In this document: piece by piece, positions 1-27,950 of the stretch
Position numbering within the stretch: position 1 is the stretch's first letter
How the letters are laid out: each line of letters begins with the position of its first letter
Assembly: GCA_020055645.1 (NCBI GenBank)
Contig: CM034548.1
Coordinates: 45,128,296-45,192,295 of the forward strand
Reading direction: 5' to 3'
Source of the DNA: Tomocerus qinae
Taxonomy: Eukaryota > Arthropoda > Collembola > Entomobryomorpha > Tomoceridae
Length of the DNA stretch: 64,000 nucleotides
Position numbers and translations under genes: made by a program
Notes under the pieces: model-generated
Seen by the model: the letters and a program-made list of their open reading frames with translations, nothing else
The model's database searches: none
Told to the model about the DNA's origin: nothing

Positions 1-2494
1 AGTAATGTCGAGTCAACTGAGTGAGACAGTGTTAGTGTATTTCGTACGCTACATTGCATTGAAATGATTAAATTGCTACTTTTCAGTCAGTCGCTTCAAA
101 CGAAATATTATTATGCCCCATTACTGTCTTTGACATAAAATACCACGTATCTGAATGTGTAACATGTATGTAGGTTGATCAAAAACATCTATTTTACTAC
201 TGCGTGAAAGTACATACTATGGCAGAAAAGCACAATATACATACAAACTTTTTTAAGCCAACCTTTGGCCTTGCCATGTACTCAATACTAATGATTATAT
301 ACTTCTTACTGCATTTGTTGAAGCAATAATTGAATACGCTTTGCTCAGAATGTACCACGCAGGATTTGTTAAAAGTTTTTGTACTTTAATTAGCAGCGAC
401 TTAGTGATTTTCTGCTAAGTACGAGATCAAAGCTTCAAATGTTCGCATGAAATGGTATTATTCTATCTGGTAATTCCATTATAGCGTGTGCGATACCATT
501 CAAATGAAACTGACGATAACTTTTTTTACCATAACAAGTGCTTTATGTACATATTAGTTAAATAAAAGGGTTTAAAGATTTCTTTTGTACATGTGATTAT
601 GATTTCCACGTATCTAGTTTTATGAAGAAGTCCAATCAAAGGAAAATAGCTATAGGACATAGTTTGGGTTGTTTTTGTCAACTGGCAGATTTGGTTTTGA
701 AAAGTTCAAAAATTCTCTTTGCAATGATAGTATTCTTGTACTTGTCAAAGTACATACGAATGCGCACATACAGCATCAAGCATGTCTTTGTCGACCATAT
801 ATCTGTAGCCTAAGTTTAAATGAAGTCAGAGGTGTAATTACATAAATTAGCTAGTTATGTTGACTGTCGAATATTCACTACAAAAGGGTAGAAAAGTTTG
901 TGTTAATTTTTGTTGTTGAATGTCTATCTGTAGTAAATGTTGCTTAGTATTTTGTCGTTCTAATTTACAATGAGCAGTTAGGAAGATTGAGCAAGACACT
1001 GATTAGGAGTGCTACTGGTTGCTATATGCCCCACCTATGTACCGTAAAAAGCAGGGAATTTTGTGAAAAGGAAGGCAAAATGAATTGTTGCTAAGTATAT
1101 CTTTGGATTGGCCTATTCCGCAACGAGAGTCAAACTACAGCATTGATGATTTAATTTGTTTGCATTTTGGTACTGGTGTTGAAAACTGCAATCCACATTC
1201 CAAACTGAGGATTAGATATGCATAAATTTTACTGCTTGGTTATATGTATCTTTATTCGCTATAGAGTGCTGTGCATATGCTAACTGCTAAATATGGTTTC
1301 TTGATATTTCTTTCTCCATTTGCCTGACTGATTGTGCGTGAGTCGTTCTCTTGCATTGGCTTGCATCCTTTAGCATAGCATTCTACCACAGCTAACATGT
1401 AAACTTTAACTCTTGAAAGACTCATTTTGAGGAGGAAGTCATGCATAAAAGTGCAGTCTGTAGATCTACGCAAGTACCTATAAATTTTTCTCATTTTAAC
1501 GCAGTACATTTGCATGAAAGAAAAACATCTGCTGATGCTGATAGGAATGTCATTATCTGGTATTCTAAAATTCTAATGCACCAACTGTGTTTATTTTCAA
1601 AAGATATTTTCTAAATTAGTCAGAGTTTTTAATAATAGGCAATCAAGCAATATTATTAATATTGCTTTACCAACACCAATGGTATGTGTCTACCATACCT
1701 AGTACCCAGAAAACTTGGTTCTTTTGTATTTTGTTACGCTGTACTACTATTTGTGTTATTGGCGAGCACAATTTCGTCATTTATTCATTGCTCCTTCATT
1801 TTCTCTCGATTTTCTTCTCTTATTGGATGAAGGCTCACCGATGCAACCAAAGCTTTACCCTTTATGCCAATAATAACTTTGAAATGAAACTCGATCTAAG
1901 TTGTTAGTCATTATTAAATCATCTTCCTGTGCCATGTTATCATGTAATGATTCACGGGTTCCTCCATCTTTGCTTCAAGATGTCTATGGATTGAAGAACG
2001 AATGAAAATAACGCGTAGTGATAATCTGACAGTTAGCTCCAGATACTTGTAAAACTTGTAAAAACTCCTCCTGGTAGGATGATGCCTTTGCTCGGTCTGA
2101 AATTTAAGAGTTGTGCGGAATATAATAAAATGCAACTCGGCCCTTGATACAAGACCACTTGCCAAATGGGCGATGTCAAGAGTAGGGTCGTAAGGTTCCC
2201 TATTGTAGTGGTTCTATTGTATTCCACTTCATTTGGCGCAGGAATTTTGTCTGTCAAAGTCTTTTAGTATATTTATTATCACTCCAGAAGGGAGCCCAGT
2301 TTTGTAAATTTTATCGTCTATGCTAATGTCATTTATCAATTTAATGATATAGGATCGCATCAGGATAAAGGATAAAAAAGACAAATTAGAAGTAGGCCAA
2401 ATTGTCCCTATTGTAGTTAGTTTGTAATGCATTGTGCTTGTACTATATAATTGTGTTGTAGATAGTGTACTAATAACTGTTTTCTTATATTTAG
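1..2494. other. Upstream intron of the G-alpha-q gene; no exon recognised
   Basis: AT-rich sequence before the first recognisable Galphaq exon. The upstream Galphaq parts (P-loop region and helical domain) should precede the exon at 2495, but I found no stretch encoding them here. The short open frames show no family motif. Most likely this is the 3' end of a large intron whose acceptor is the AG at 2493-2494. Confidence 0.6.
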
Positions 2495-16680
<14,186 letters not shown>

Positions 16681-18265
16681 AGAGACCGGTTGCGGAGCTT
16701 CGGGTGGAGTTTCTTTTGTGCTTCTGAGAATATAAATCGTACTATTACACAATACCTTAGCTACATACTACTACTGAATATTCCCGGAGCCCGGTACTAC
16801 AGTAATGAGTAAATAACCTACCAGTAAGTGCAGAGTACAGGCCACAGGCATACGTCTACTATCTTAATAGAACATTCGAATTTCTGGCAGAATGAATACA
16901 CACTACTTCCTGTAATATACCTACATACATAACCTCCTCAGGGGAATGAGAAAATACCTTAATACATACTTACTAAATATATACTACTACATACATACGT
17001 TGCGTACTACATACTGGTACTATTTAACATAACATTAAATTCAACACATCAACAGAAATCACATCCAAATATTACATAAGTGACTGTACTGCTGTAAAGT
17101 AAATGTAAACGAGCGACTACTACATGATGATATATTACTCTAAAAGGCAATCCAGATTGCGATAATATAATTACTACCTACTACTACTATTAGTATCTAT
17201 CTTAGCAGTGTAGAAAGGAAGAAACAAGTGTAGGTACTGTACCACTCCTGAGAGTACCCTAACTAACAATCTATCAAACGACATACACTAAAGGCCACCA
17301 CCAACACACAAAAAACAAGAGTAATTATTATTAGGATGAAGAAGGGTCCAGCTGAAATTGTTTGGTCTGGACTGAATTTTTCATGTCCCTACTATATTAG
17401 TATGTCTCCTGAGATTAATTGCTGTTGACGTTTCGTCTGCAAAACACTACTTACTTACTTGTATGTGTACGTTCCTACTCGTACAGTATTTCGTATATGG
17501 TATTTCGCATCAATTCATTGAATTTCTCAGTTTATGAGTAGAAGAGTGTCTTGGTCAGTAAAATGGAAATTGCACCTACTTTCTCAACACATTTATTTCT
17601 ATTCCAATGAAAAACTTACAAGATGTAAATTCCAGTACATGCATATTTATTGTCTCTCCTGTACTGCATATACTACAATGGATGACATATACTCCTACCT
17701 AACACCTACTGACATGAAATGTATAATAATACAGATAATACGATAATTCATCAATTATGTAGCTTTAATATATTAATATAACCTTAAGTGTCAAACAGTT
17801 CTTCTAAGGCCTGAAAGAAACGAAAATTTTTTAAAGTTTACATATACTACATACATACTACAGTTACGTGGCTAGTGTAACTTTTACTATACATGCATTA
17901 TTAATACATTTATGGTAACTTACTTACCAACATACATCCTACATCTACATACTACTAAAATACACAACCATTACTACGATACAAACACCACACATTACTA
18001 TGTTGATGCCCGGTAAATTTTTGTATAGGCTGTGCGTTGTGCCTGTAACTCTCTATGGCCAACTGCATGAATATAGACATAATAAATATTATTGTAGATA
18101 CACACTAAAAACTGTACTGTACTGCCGTACATCCGTACGAATAATTCTTATTACTTACATAATTGTAGGATGCATCAAATGCAGTTGCAGTGGAACTATT
18201 ATTGTAATCTTACATGTTACATATACATACTGAACAGAAGCAGTATCACATCACATCTTATAAAT

Positions 18266-18400
18266 ACCAAGGAAAATAATAATAATCATAATAAATAATA
18301 GTAATAATCATAATAATTAATTTTAGTAATAATTATGGTAGTAATAATAATAACAATAATAATATAATACATAATAATAATATATAAATTTTAATATTTC
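18266..18400. repeat. AAT/ATA-rich microsatellite tract
   Basis: Imperfect AATAATAAT runs with CAT and GTA interruptions. Confidence 0.85.
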
Positions 18401-18736
18401 AACATGCGACACCCCACATACTAAGACCACAACAGTAGGTAGCAGATAGCATATTATTATGGTATAAAAACAATACTAAACTAACTAAAAATACTTATAC
18501 TTTCATTGGGCTTTGCGAGAAAATAAACTTTTATACGGTGCCATGAACATAAGTTAGGTCAAATAATACTATATTATAGGCGTGAAGAAACTAATAATAA
18601 TAGTACTAGGTACTATACATACCTACATCATACTATCTATAGTGCATTTACTACTATAATAATATATTATTATTATGATGTGCACATGCAGTGCATACAT
18701 AAATTAACTAAATGGGTAGTAAGTATTAAAACATAC

Positions 18737-18777
18737 CTATACCTACCTACCTACCTACCTACCTACCTACCTACCTA
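18737..18777. repeat. (ACCT)n tetranucleotide microsatellite
   Basis: About nine uninterrupted ACCT units preceded by an imperfect ACCTAT unit. Confidence 0.95.
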
Positions 18778-19739
18778 TATAATAATAAACAATAATAAAA
18801 CTCACCTTCGAACAAAACAATTAGTTTTCGAGTAACTCGACTGTCACACACTATACTACTACAATAGTGTAGTAGATACCTAGGAGCATATAATGATTGA
18901 CGTATACTCTACCTACATACCTAACTAACATTACTAAATGCTACTTCACCGTAGTAGGCAGTTAGTTAAGCAAGTAGTGACTAGGTACTCTACTATACTG
19001 TTTAAAAGAATAATCTCTGTACTAAATACGTCTACCAACCATGCGACACACGTTATGAATTATTGATTGTAAGTTACATGAATAAATATGCTACTGATGC
19101 TATATATTAGAAGAGACTAGAAGATACAACTTATAAAATAGGTACATACAAGAAACGATGATGAACCAACATACATACGTACATACAAACATTCTACTAT
19201 CCAATTCGTACTACTATACTACTACTACTACTATAATACTATTATTATTAATTAATTACGATTACCAACCAACCACCTTTCTCCCAGTGTTAATAGACAA
19301 ATTCAGTCAGGTCAGTGAGTTCTGTCTGTCGTCATCTCAGCATGATTTGCTTCCGTTTCTTCAATCCCCCCAATCAACTTGAGTGTATTCCTCCTACTAT
19401 GACTATCGAATCCATACAATTGTGTTGTTGATGATGTTGTTGTATCTGTAGTGCCTGTTTTGCGGATGATGTTAAATTATGTTACTCTATGTTAAATAGT
19501 CAGTCTCTATCTGAACTGCAAGCGTTGCATGTAAATACTTAGTAAAGAATTGTATGTTCGCTTTTATCATCGTAACATTGTTGCATGCATGTAATGCACT
19601 CTTATATTATGAAATATACATACACAGTTATTATTCAACTGCTATATATATCATTGTTACCTTTATTATTGTTTGATTACTGCATTCAACATTTCATACA
19701 CATGCGTTTATTATTAAAATTATTATTTATTACTGTAAT

Positions 19740-19990
19740 TATTACAATCATCTCTTTATACTTATTATTATTATTATGATTATGATTATTATTATTGTTG
19801 ATTATTATTGATTATTATTGTATTATTATTATGTTATTATTATTATATTATTATTATTATTCATATTATTATTATTTGTATTACAATTATCATTACTACA
19901 ATTATTATTAATATTATTGTCATTAATATTAATATCATTATTATTATGCGTTACTATTATTTATTATTAGAAATTAGTAGCCATTTTCAT
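19740..19990. repeat. (ATT)n microsatellite tract
   Basis: About 250 bp of ATT/TTA trinucleotides with scattered interruptions. It produces long Ile/Leu/Tyr-rich chance reading frames that are not genes. Confidence 0.9.
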
Positions 19991-21204
19991 AATTAGCCTT
20001 AGCACCATAAATAGTATGCTATGATTATATGTTAACATGATCCTTATCCTAATAAAATACGTTATGTTACGTTGCGTTACATTTCGTTACGTTTACATCA
20101 CAATTAGCTAGCTCTACTCTGTTGATTTTCATGATTATTATTGTTTGTTATAATTGTTATTATTATCGAGGTTATTATTAGAATGTAATAAATATTATTG
20201 ACCATTATGTTTATTATCATGATCATTACCTACCTATGTTTGTTGTTTTTTTTGACTTGCAGTTTACAAAATTTGCCTACACTGAATTAATATTTGTTAT
20301 TTTATTGTCGAGGTTACTCCAGTTAAATTGTAGGAACAATGGTTACTGGGCTAATTAAACTACATACATACACACACACACTATATCATTACTATGACTT
20401 TAAGAGTATGATTATTACTGCTTATAAATGTTACAACATACTGTTTATTATTGTTGTGTCGGTGTTTAGTTTAGCATCAATTTACTATACTGTTGACCAA
20501 AGTGACTCACGGGAATAATATTATTATCATTATTATTGTATACCTGAAAATTGATCATTCCTTCTTGCCTATGTCATACCGTATTACCAGATCATTCAAC
20601 CGTAAACTATTATTTGGTACACTTTTAAATTTCATTACCTTGTATAATAAAATATATAAATAATATATATTAAAAACAAAACACGTACATAATAAAACGC
20701 ACATAACGGAAGAATATTCTCAGGTAATAAGGTATGCCAAAAAGTTTGAGGGATACAAAATACAATCATTCATGATCATCGAATCAGTCACCGTCGTCTT
20801 GTCTCGTATATTCATGAGATTTGTGCACTAAGCAACGAGTGAATTGGAGACAGACACATTTTTGTGCCGTATGAACAAGCGATTTTTAAATACGCTACAA
20901 AAGCCATTACAATAAAAATAAATACCTTAAACAATACCATACCTATACCTACATCACTTTCATGGGCTACGAATGATAATGATAATAATAGCACTACTTT
21001 ATACTTTATCTGAACTGCATAATTACGATTCTTCTTGAATGCTGTGTTCACCTCGTTTCTACTAATCGTTATACTCATTTTATTTATTTTTTAGTATTTT
21101 AATTTATATATATATAATGTATTTGGTCGGTCGGTCACTTCAACTTGCTTTACGTACCTGATTAAAATGATTCAGGATAATTAACAATAAGTAAAGTATT
21201 GGTT

Positions 21205-21275
21205 GGAACTTTCTCTATGCAATTCCTGTAGAAGCGCCAGAGGGCTTTCGCCGTAGAGTGTTTCAACCATAATTA
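21205..21275. repeat. Copy 1 of a roughly 65-bp dispersed sequence with short terminal inverted repeats
   Basis: Starts near GGTTGGAAC and ends near GTTTCAACC, so the ends are almost complementary. It contains TCTCTATGCAATTCCT. A diverged copy lies at 27885-27950 in the same orientation. Confidence 0.5.
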
Positions 21276-22428
21276 TTATTGCTATTTCTTACAGTAGATA
21301 GATTGTAAAACATTCAAACTACAAATTCCCGTAGACTTAGCCTTCTAAATGACACTGCTAAAAATCCATGTAAATCTTGAATTTTCAATCGTTCAATTTT
21401 CTATTCAGTTTAACAATCTGTCTACTGATGCTGATTTTGAGTCAGTCGATCGTTTCAGTCTATCTAAGTAACCTTTATAATGCATAAATAATTTAATTTT
21501 CCTATATTAGTGATCGAAAATATTGTTCATTTTTATAAATTACAGATATTCAAACCAAATGGATTGTATCTATTATATTATTATTATTACTACTAGTACT
21601 ACTTAAATGCATCCCATTCCCAACTTTCTGTACTTTCACTACTTTCTCCGTACTTTCCTTAAGTGCAGCCTGATTTGTTTGGCTGTGTAAGGGTCACTGA
21701 CTGTGTGAAGTAAACTACTACGTTTTTCACAATTCTGTCTAGATTTACTTGTTTGTGTAATGCGCTTATAATTATCCCCTGTAAAGTGTTTGTATTGTGG
21801 TCCCTTATATCATTAAAAATAATTTGTCATGTATACATACCTACGCGAACTGTACCTTCAGTTAAATGTTCAGTAGCACAGCACATACTAAAATACATAC
21901 TATATAGAGCATACAAGTTAGGACAATCAACAACAAAACAACATTTCCCATTTCTGTGTCACTTTGTTGTATGTGCTTACTCATCGTATTTCTTACGTAC
22001 CGTACCTATTTGTCTAAGCACGTATCTTTCATCTATACTTAAATTCTTAGACGCAACTACTTACTGATCCAGGTGATGCAGACTTTATAGTTAGTGTTTC
22101 AGCAACTTTTCTGCTGAACATTATCTCAGATTAAGGGCTTGTTATTATTAGTAGTGTAATAACTAAATATATATATATATATTCGCATCAATTTGTGTGT
22201 GTCGCCAAATGCCAATTATTATAATACAAGTATTTACGTGATCTAGCAGAAATAAGTAGCCTATAATAAGTCTACTGCTGTCGGGTACAGAGTTGAGCTA
22301 GAAATCACAAAGTCCCTTGCATTGTAAATAAATAAACAATACAGTGAGGTACCTTACGAATATTTCTGCAAACCTCCCACACACCCGTAAGTATACAAAT
22401 GAAATGGAGGGCTATTCGTTTCATACGA

Positions 22429-22490
22429 TTAATAATAATAATAATAAATAATAATAATAATAATAAAATAATAATAATAATAATAATAAG
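22429..22490. repeat. (AAT)n microsatellite
   Basis: A nearly pure AAT trinucleotide run of about 60 bp. Confidence 0.92.
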
Positions 22491-25400
22491 TCAGGCCAAT
22501 TATAGCTTCCGTTGAACTCATTAATAAGACGCACAAGTTAGGGATTTCTTGATTCCATGAAATTCTGCAAAGGCAATATTTAAACTTAATTTTTTGCATG
22601 AGTAAGCAACTATTTACTTGAGTAAATAAATGTCATCGACTGAATTAAACTGATCTGCCATCGATAGTCTTAGCTATAACTGAGTGGAAAACGTACCTTT
22701 TTCGTCACAAAGTTCTGATCTTTCATTCAGATTCAGATGATTTTCAGAACGAGGGTGGAGAAAATTTACGGCTCTAGTAAACTACAAAGTTCTCCACTCT
22801 TGAAAATCTAATAATAAAGTAATAATAATAGGGTTTTTTAGATAATGACGATAAGATATTATAGAACTACTACAGTAATACGTAGCCACTCTTTTGTACT
22901 GCTACGAAATGAAAATCATACAATTACAGATTCTACTGACAGTAGGTAGGTAGATCTACTTAGTGTTGTCAATGTACATAATACGTGTGTGTATTGAGTG
23001 GTAATTATACTACAAAAAAACCGTGAAATCATTATACTTCAGTATTTCCTCTCCGACAGTATTTTCTCCATTATTCTCTCTCTTCGGAAATTGTTTCTTC
23101 TTGCAACACTACGCTGTAAATGTTTGCTACTGGCGCAGAAAAATAGTTACGTAGTATTTTGTGAAGGTAGTGTGCTCTTGTTTCTATCTATACAGCTATC
23201 TATTTACTTACTATATAATATTCATTTGACACAATAACTGCTAATGCAATCAACTAATTTTATTGCTATATGCTGCAGTAAGAAATAATTGTATTTAGTC
23301 AGTACGATAATAAAATTTCAACTATGACAGCCAACTGTGATGAGTGCCATCAGTGAGACCATAATACTTGCATGTACATAAAAACAACTAGCCTCTTTTG
23401 TACGCAAAATAACTGCAAAATTATGTACTGAATGCTTGTGTAAACTTATTTCCTATTTCGTAATAAGAAATAGTTTGTTAATTAATGAATTAATTGTTAC
23501 TGAAACAACAGCACACTACCCACTCTACCCTACGTAGCCATTCACATCTTGCGCAGTTAATAAGTATTTGCACTGTAGTGAAGAGAATGAATGTTGGAGA
23601 AAGTATTGTGGGAGGAGAGATACTGGGTCGTCATCAAAAATAATAGGAACAAAGTCTCTGCTTACCAACAGTGAGCACACATCGGATTTGCAATTTTCTT
23701 TCTCCGTCTGTTCTATTAACTACGACTTAAAATTTACGAATGCTTTAATTCAGATTTCTTTGAAGAAAATTCTTTGAATTCAATATGATTATAAAGAATA
23801 TTAAGTGGACGGTTTGTCACTGATAGGTATATGTTACAGCGAACGCCAACAAATATAAAAATAATTAATCCTTTTACCATTATCCGCTTACATCTACATA
23901 AAAGAAATATTTGAATAAGATCAGTTACTGTTTGTTCCACGTCGTTCGTATTTCACAGAAAACCATTTTGGTAGGTACACAGCACACATTGTACTGTTTA
24001 CTAAGGGACCATACACATACTACCTACGCCTACGATTATTTGCCGATTGTAATCATTTCAATCATCTCCACTAAAACATTTTTCAGGGAAATTATTTATA
24101 TAGCAACTTGTAGGGTTTAAAATCCAAATCGTATGCCTTGAATAGAAAGCAATATTAATATGTTAGGAAATTAAAATACATAATTATTCCCACTTAGTTG
24201 TGGTGATAGTATACAGTACTAGATGCAATGCAATAATGCTATTTAATTCAGGTCTACAAAATACAAAGAAAAGTCTTGTATGAGTTTCTATATGATTTCG
24301 TCAAGTACTCCTTCCAAACTCCTTCTCCCCTTTTGCACATAAAATGGCTTTCTCTTGGTCGGTGAGCCATGCCACGTACTATGTGTATCGTCCCTCATTT
24401 CCCATTAAACCCACATCCTCTACCTGATCTAATGTGGCACATCTCTATACTGACATCTAAAACATTTCAATTGTGTATTACTTTTTGTACATGATTCTAG
24501 TTCGTGACTATATTATAGCTAGTGGATAATTGTGGGATACAATGTAAAATGTTTTGTACAATACCTACTATATAACTGCTATTTAAGTGTACTTAAAATG
24601 ACAAACATTTACCCTGTATCCCACAATGACATGTAATTGCAAATAGTCAATTAAATACAGATGGTTTCTGTTTGAAGAATTGAAAAAATCTCTCAGACAT
24701 TCACTATCATTTACTTTCTTTTGAATCCGTCTGTAAAGCGATAGCGCCGTCAAAACTTTCTCATTCATTGACGGTAACTGTAATTTAATCTCACTGAGCA
24801 AAGATCACATTTCTTATCTTCTACTTTATAATTTCACGAGCCATTACAATGCTTGTAATGCAGTGGGAATAAGTACAGATATGAACGGCTGTGGGAGTTT
24901 AAAGTTGTCTACTCAAGAAAAAACATTCAAATGCCGATTCAATTCAAGTTTTTTCTTTACCTATAATTTTAGTACATTTATTTCAACCAGACATCCACAC
25001 AAAACATCAGGCTTTTACTTCTTACGATATCATTGTCAAATAAGCCCTCTCTCTCTTCAGAAGTTATGAATAGAAGGATGGAGACATTGATATTAAGATA
25101 ACCATCTTCCAGGAATATGATAAGTGATCTGTGAACGACAAACACAAATCATTATCGAATTAGCATTCAGATACAGTAAAAGGGAATAGAAATCTGGAGT
25201 GTAGAGTTTTATTTATGTTTTATTTATAAATGTCAATGATGTGCCAAATTAAATCATTTCAATGTCCCGATATTTTTACCCTAATTTATTTATGGCTAAG
25301 AATATAAAAAGGGAAAGTAAATAGGTAGTTTAGGATAAATAAATGTTTTTTGGGAAATTTGAATTGTACTGTTTGACAACTTAATTGCCGTTTACATTTC

Positions 25401-26845
25401 CAACGAAACCAAAAGTAAATGAAGACATTAATAGTACTGAAACGCCACTAGTGTTAAATGATAATTAATAATTAATTTAAGTAAGTTTATTAATAATGTA
25501 GCCTTGTTGCCTTGCATTAGCTTCAAAATACAATCCCTGGTCTTGAAGTTGAGAATTTTATGCAAGTTATCTGGACCACATTTAGCGTTGAAATTGTAAT
25601 AAAAGCTAAACATAGGGATCTGAACTTTAGATTGCTCTGCAAAACTAAAACGCGCACACGTGAAAACAGGTTCTGTAAAATGTTTGTGATATTTTGCATT
25701 AGTGTATAGATAATATTATAATAGTGCAGTCGAGTAATTATGTCGTTGTTACATTTTTGGCAAGTGAAAATTCGGAGAAAGTCAGTGACGTTACTTACGT
25801 ATACGTATTTCCAATATGATTTCACCCTGTTGTTGAAACCCAATCTGGTTTATTTCTCCTGCTTTATTCCAGAATGTTTGCGGTCTGAGAACTTCGTTGA
25901 AGCTTATGAAAGTCTAAATTTATAATTTTTAAAATAACACAAAAATTGCAAATAGCAATATACTATAAAGATATGATACAAAACACGCATAACCAATTAC
26001 TATTATCTAAGCGGTGTAGACACAATAAGCAATCAACAACAAACAAATAAACAAATAACCACGCAATCGAATACTTACGTAATCCATTGGATTGTCAACT
26101 TCAAACGCATAATTTTGCTGAAATCTTATAGAAAATAAATACTAGTGTTTAAGTGAGAAATGTACTAAATATGCCTGGGGTTAATCAATTTCTATGAAAC
26201 ACGTACAAACAAAGTAATAGAGCAGTATGCCCCAACTTCTTAGAACTTTGCCTAGAAGTTCCTTTATAGAAACAATACTAATTAACTGATCGATTGATTA
26301 ATCATTACGTACTAAAGTAAAGTATTTGTAAATAATTCAACATGATCGAAATAAACCAAAAAATAGGGCTTTCTCTCTTTTGATGCCTACCATATTTTAC
26401 AAAGAAATCACCCAGACTTTTCATCATAGACTAAATGTTTTTATCAAAATCAATTCAACGAATAAAAACTAACCAAGAATGTGCAGCAAAACTTACAATA
26501 AAGACAAGGTATAAAAATTTGTTAGTGCGTGATAGGGGTGGGAATTTTATTTAACTGTTACAAAATTAAGCCAGGATTTAATACAAATTACAAGTGTAGG
26601 AGTATTAAATATATTAGTTGCCCATTATTTGTCTATTTACTAATATCCAGATTTGGGTCTAGGGTGCAAGTAAGTATTGACTACGTAATTATAATTCGGA
26701 TAGTGACATCCTCTCTTAAACATAGACGCACAAGTTGAAGTTATGTTTAGTCCATTCGTTGGGTTTTGGAATTTACCATAATAACTTAGATCGATGTGTA
26801 CAAATGGTAATTAGGATTACGGTATGGGCAAAATTTCCTTTAGTA

Positions 26846-27110
26846 TAATAATAATAATAATAACGATAAAAATGATTAAAGTAATAATAATAATAACGAT
26901 AAAAATGATTGAAGTAATAATCATAGTAACGATGAAAATGATTTAAGTAATAATAATAATAACGATAAAATGATTAAAGTAATAATAATAACAAGGATAA
27001 AAATGATTAAAGTAATAATAATAATAATAATAATTAACAGTAATAATTAATAGTAATAATAATAACTAATAAAAAATAATAATATTAATAATAATGATAG
27101 TAATAATACT
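26846..27110. repeat. 33-bp minisatellite embedded in (AAT)n
   Basis: Units of the form GTAATAATAATAATAACG followed by ATAAAAATGATTAAA repeat about five times between 26878 and 27015 with small changes (GATTGAA, GATGAAAA, AAGGAT). They grade into plain AAT repeats on both sides. Confidence 0.85.
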
Positions 27111-27884
27111 ACAATGTAAAATTACCACCTATGTACCTTTACGGACGCTTCCAAAGTCAGTCTCTTACACTGTGACACTCTTACATACACAATTAGCAAA
27201 CGCACATGAAATAATTTCAAAGCATAATCATTACAATAAATTGTATAGCTATAGTTACTGCCAACAAAGTTCTGTATGAGGTTTAATGCTTCGTTTCGAC
27301 GGGTCTTACTATTGTTAAATAGTTACAAAAGAGCTGATTGTATTTGTGACAAAAGTTCTTACGTGAAGTAATAAATACTAGGTAGGAGTAATAATTACGC
27401 CAGAATGCCTCCACAATTCTAAAAATGAATAGTTTATGCAGCAAAAAATACAAATCAAATGCAATATTATGTAACTAATAAAATAGTAATAGTACTTAAG
27501 CACAAATAAAATTAGTTGAGGAAGGCGTCTTGGATTTAATTGAGTTCCATGATGAGTGAAATAATGTGTATTTGAGATACTGCAGTGGAAATTTCACACA
27601 ACAGACAGCAGGCTGAACGGAATAGGTGAAGTGATACAAAAACAAACTAAAATTGGGTAGCGGTGTCTACACTGATATAATACGAAATAGGTACCTACCA
27701 CAATTAATTTCGTTGAAACCTGTAGACGTTGAAATAGAAAATCTACAGTTTCACTATGATTAGAGGAAGCACGATCACAACTTGTATGCAATGAAGATTG
27801 GGGATGAGACCAGCTCTTTGTCGAAGGCGGATTTTCTGGAGTAGAACTCACTTTGAGTAAAAAAGCCTATTTTTAAACTGTGTT

Positions 27885-27950
27885 GAAGGGTGATCTCTCT
27901 ATGCAATCCTTTAGGAGCCTGTCCACGGGAATAGTGCATTTCAACTTTCC
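27885..27950. repeat. Copy 2 of the roughly 65-bp dispersed sequence
   Basis: Contains TCTCTATGCAATCCTTTAG and ends GTGCATTTCAACT. It shares the left block, overall spacing and TTCAAC end with the copy at 21205. Confidence 0.5.

Noticed and set aside
1-2494. Search for the upstream Galphaq exons
   Set aside because: No stretch encoding the P-loop or helical domain was found, so they are assumed to lie outside the window.
19585-19996. Plus-strand frames rich in Ile, Leu and Tyr
   Set aside because: Translation of ATT/TTA microsatellite; low complexity only.
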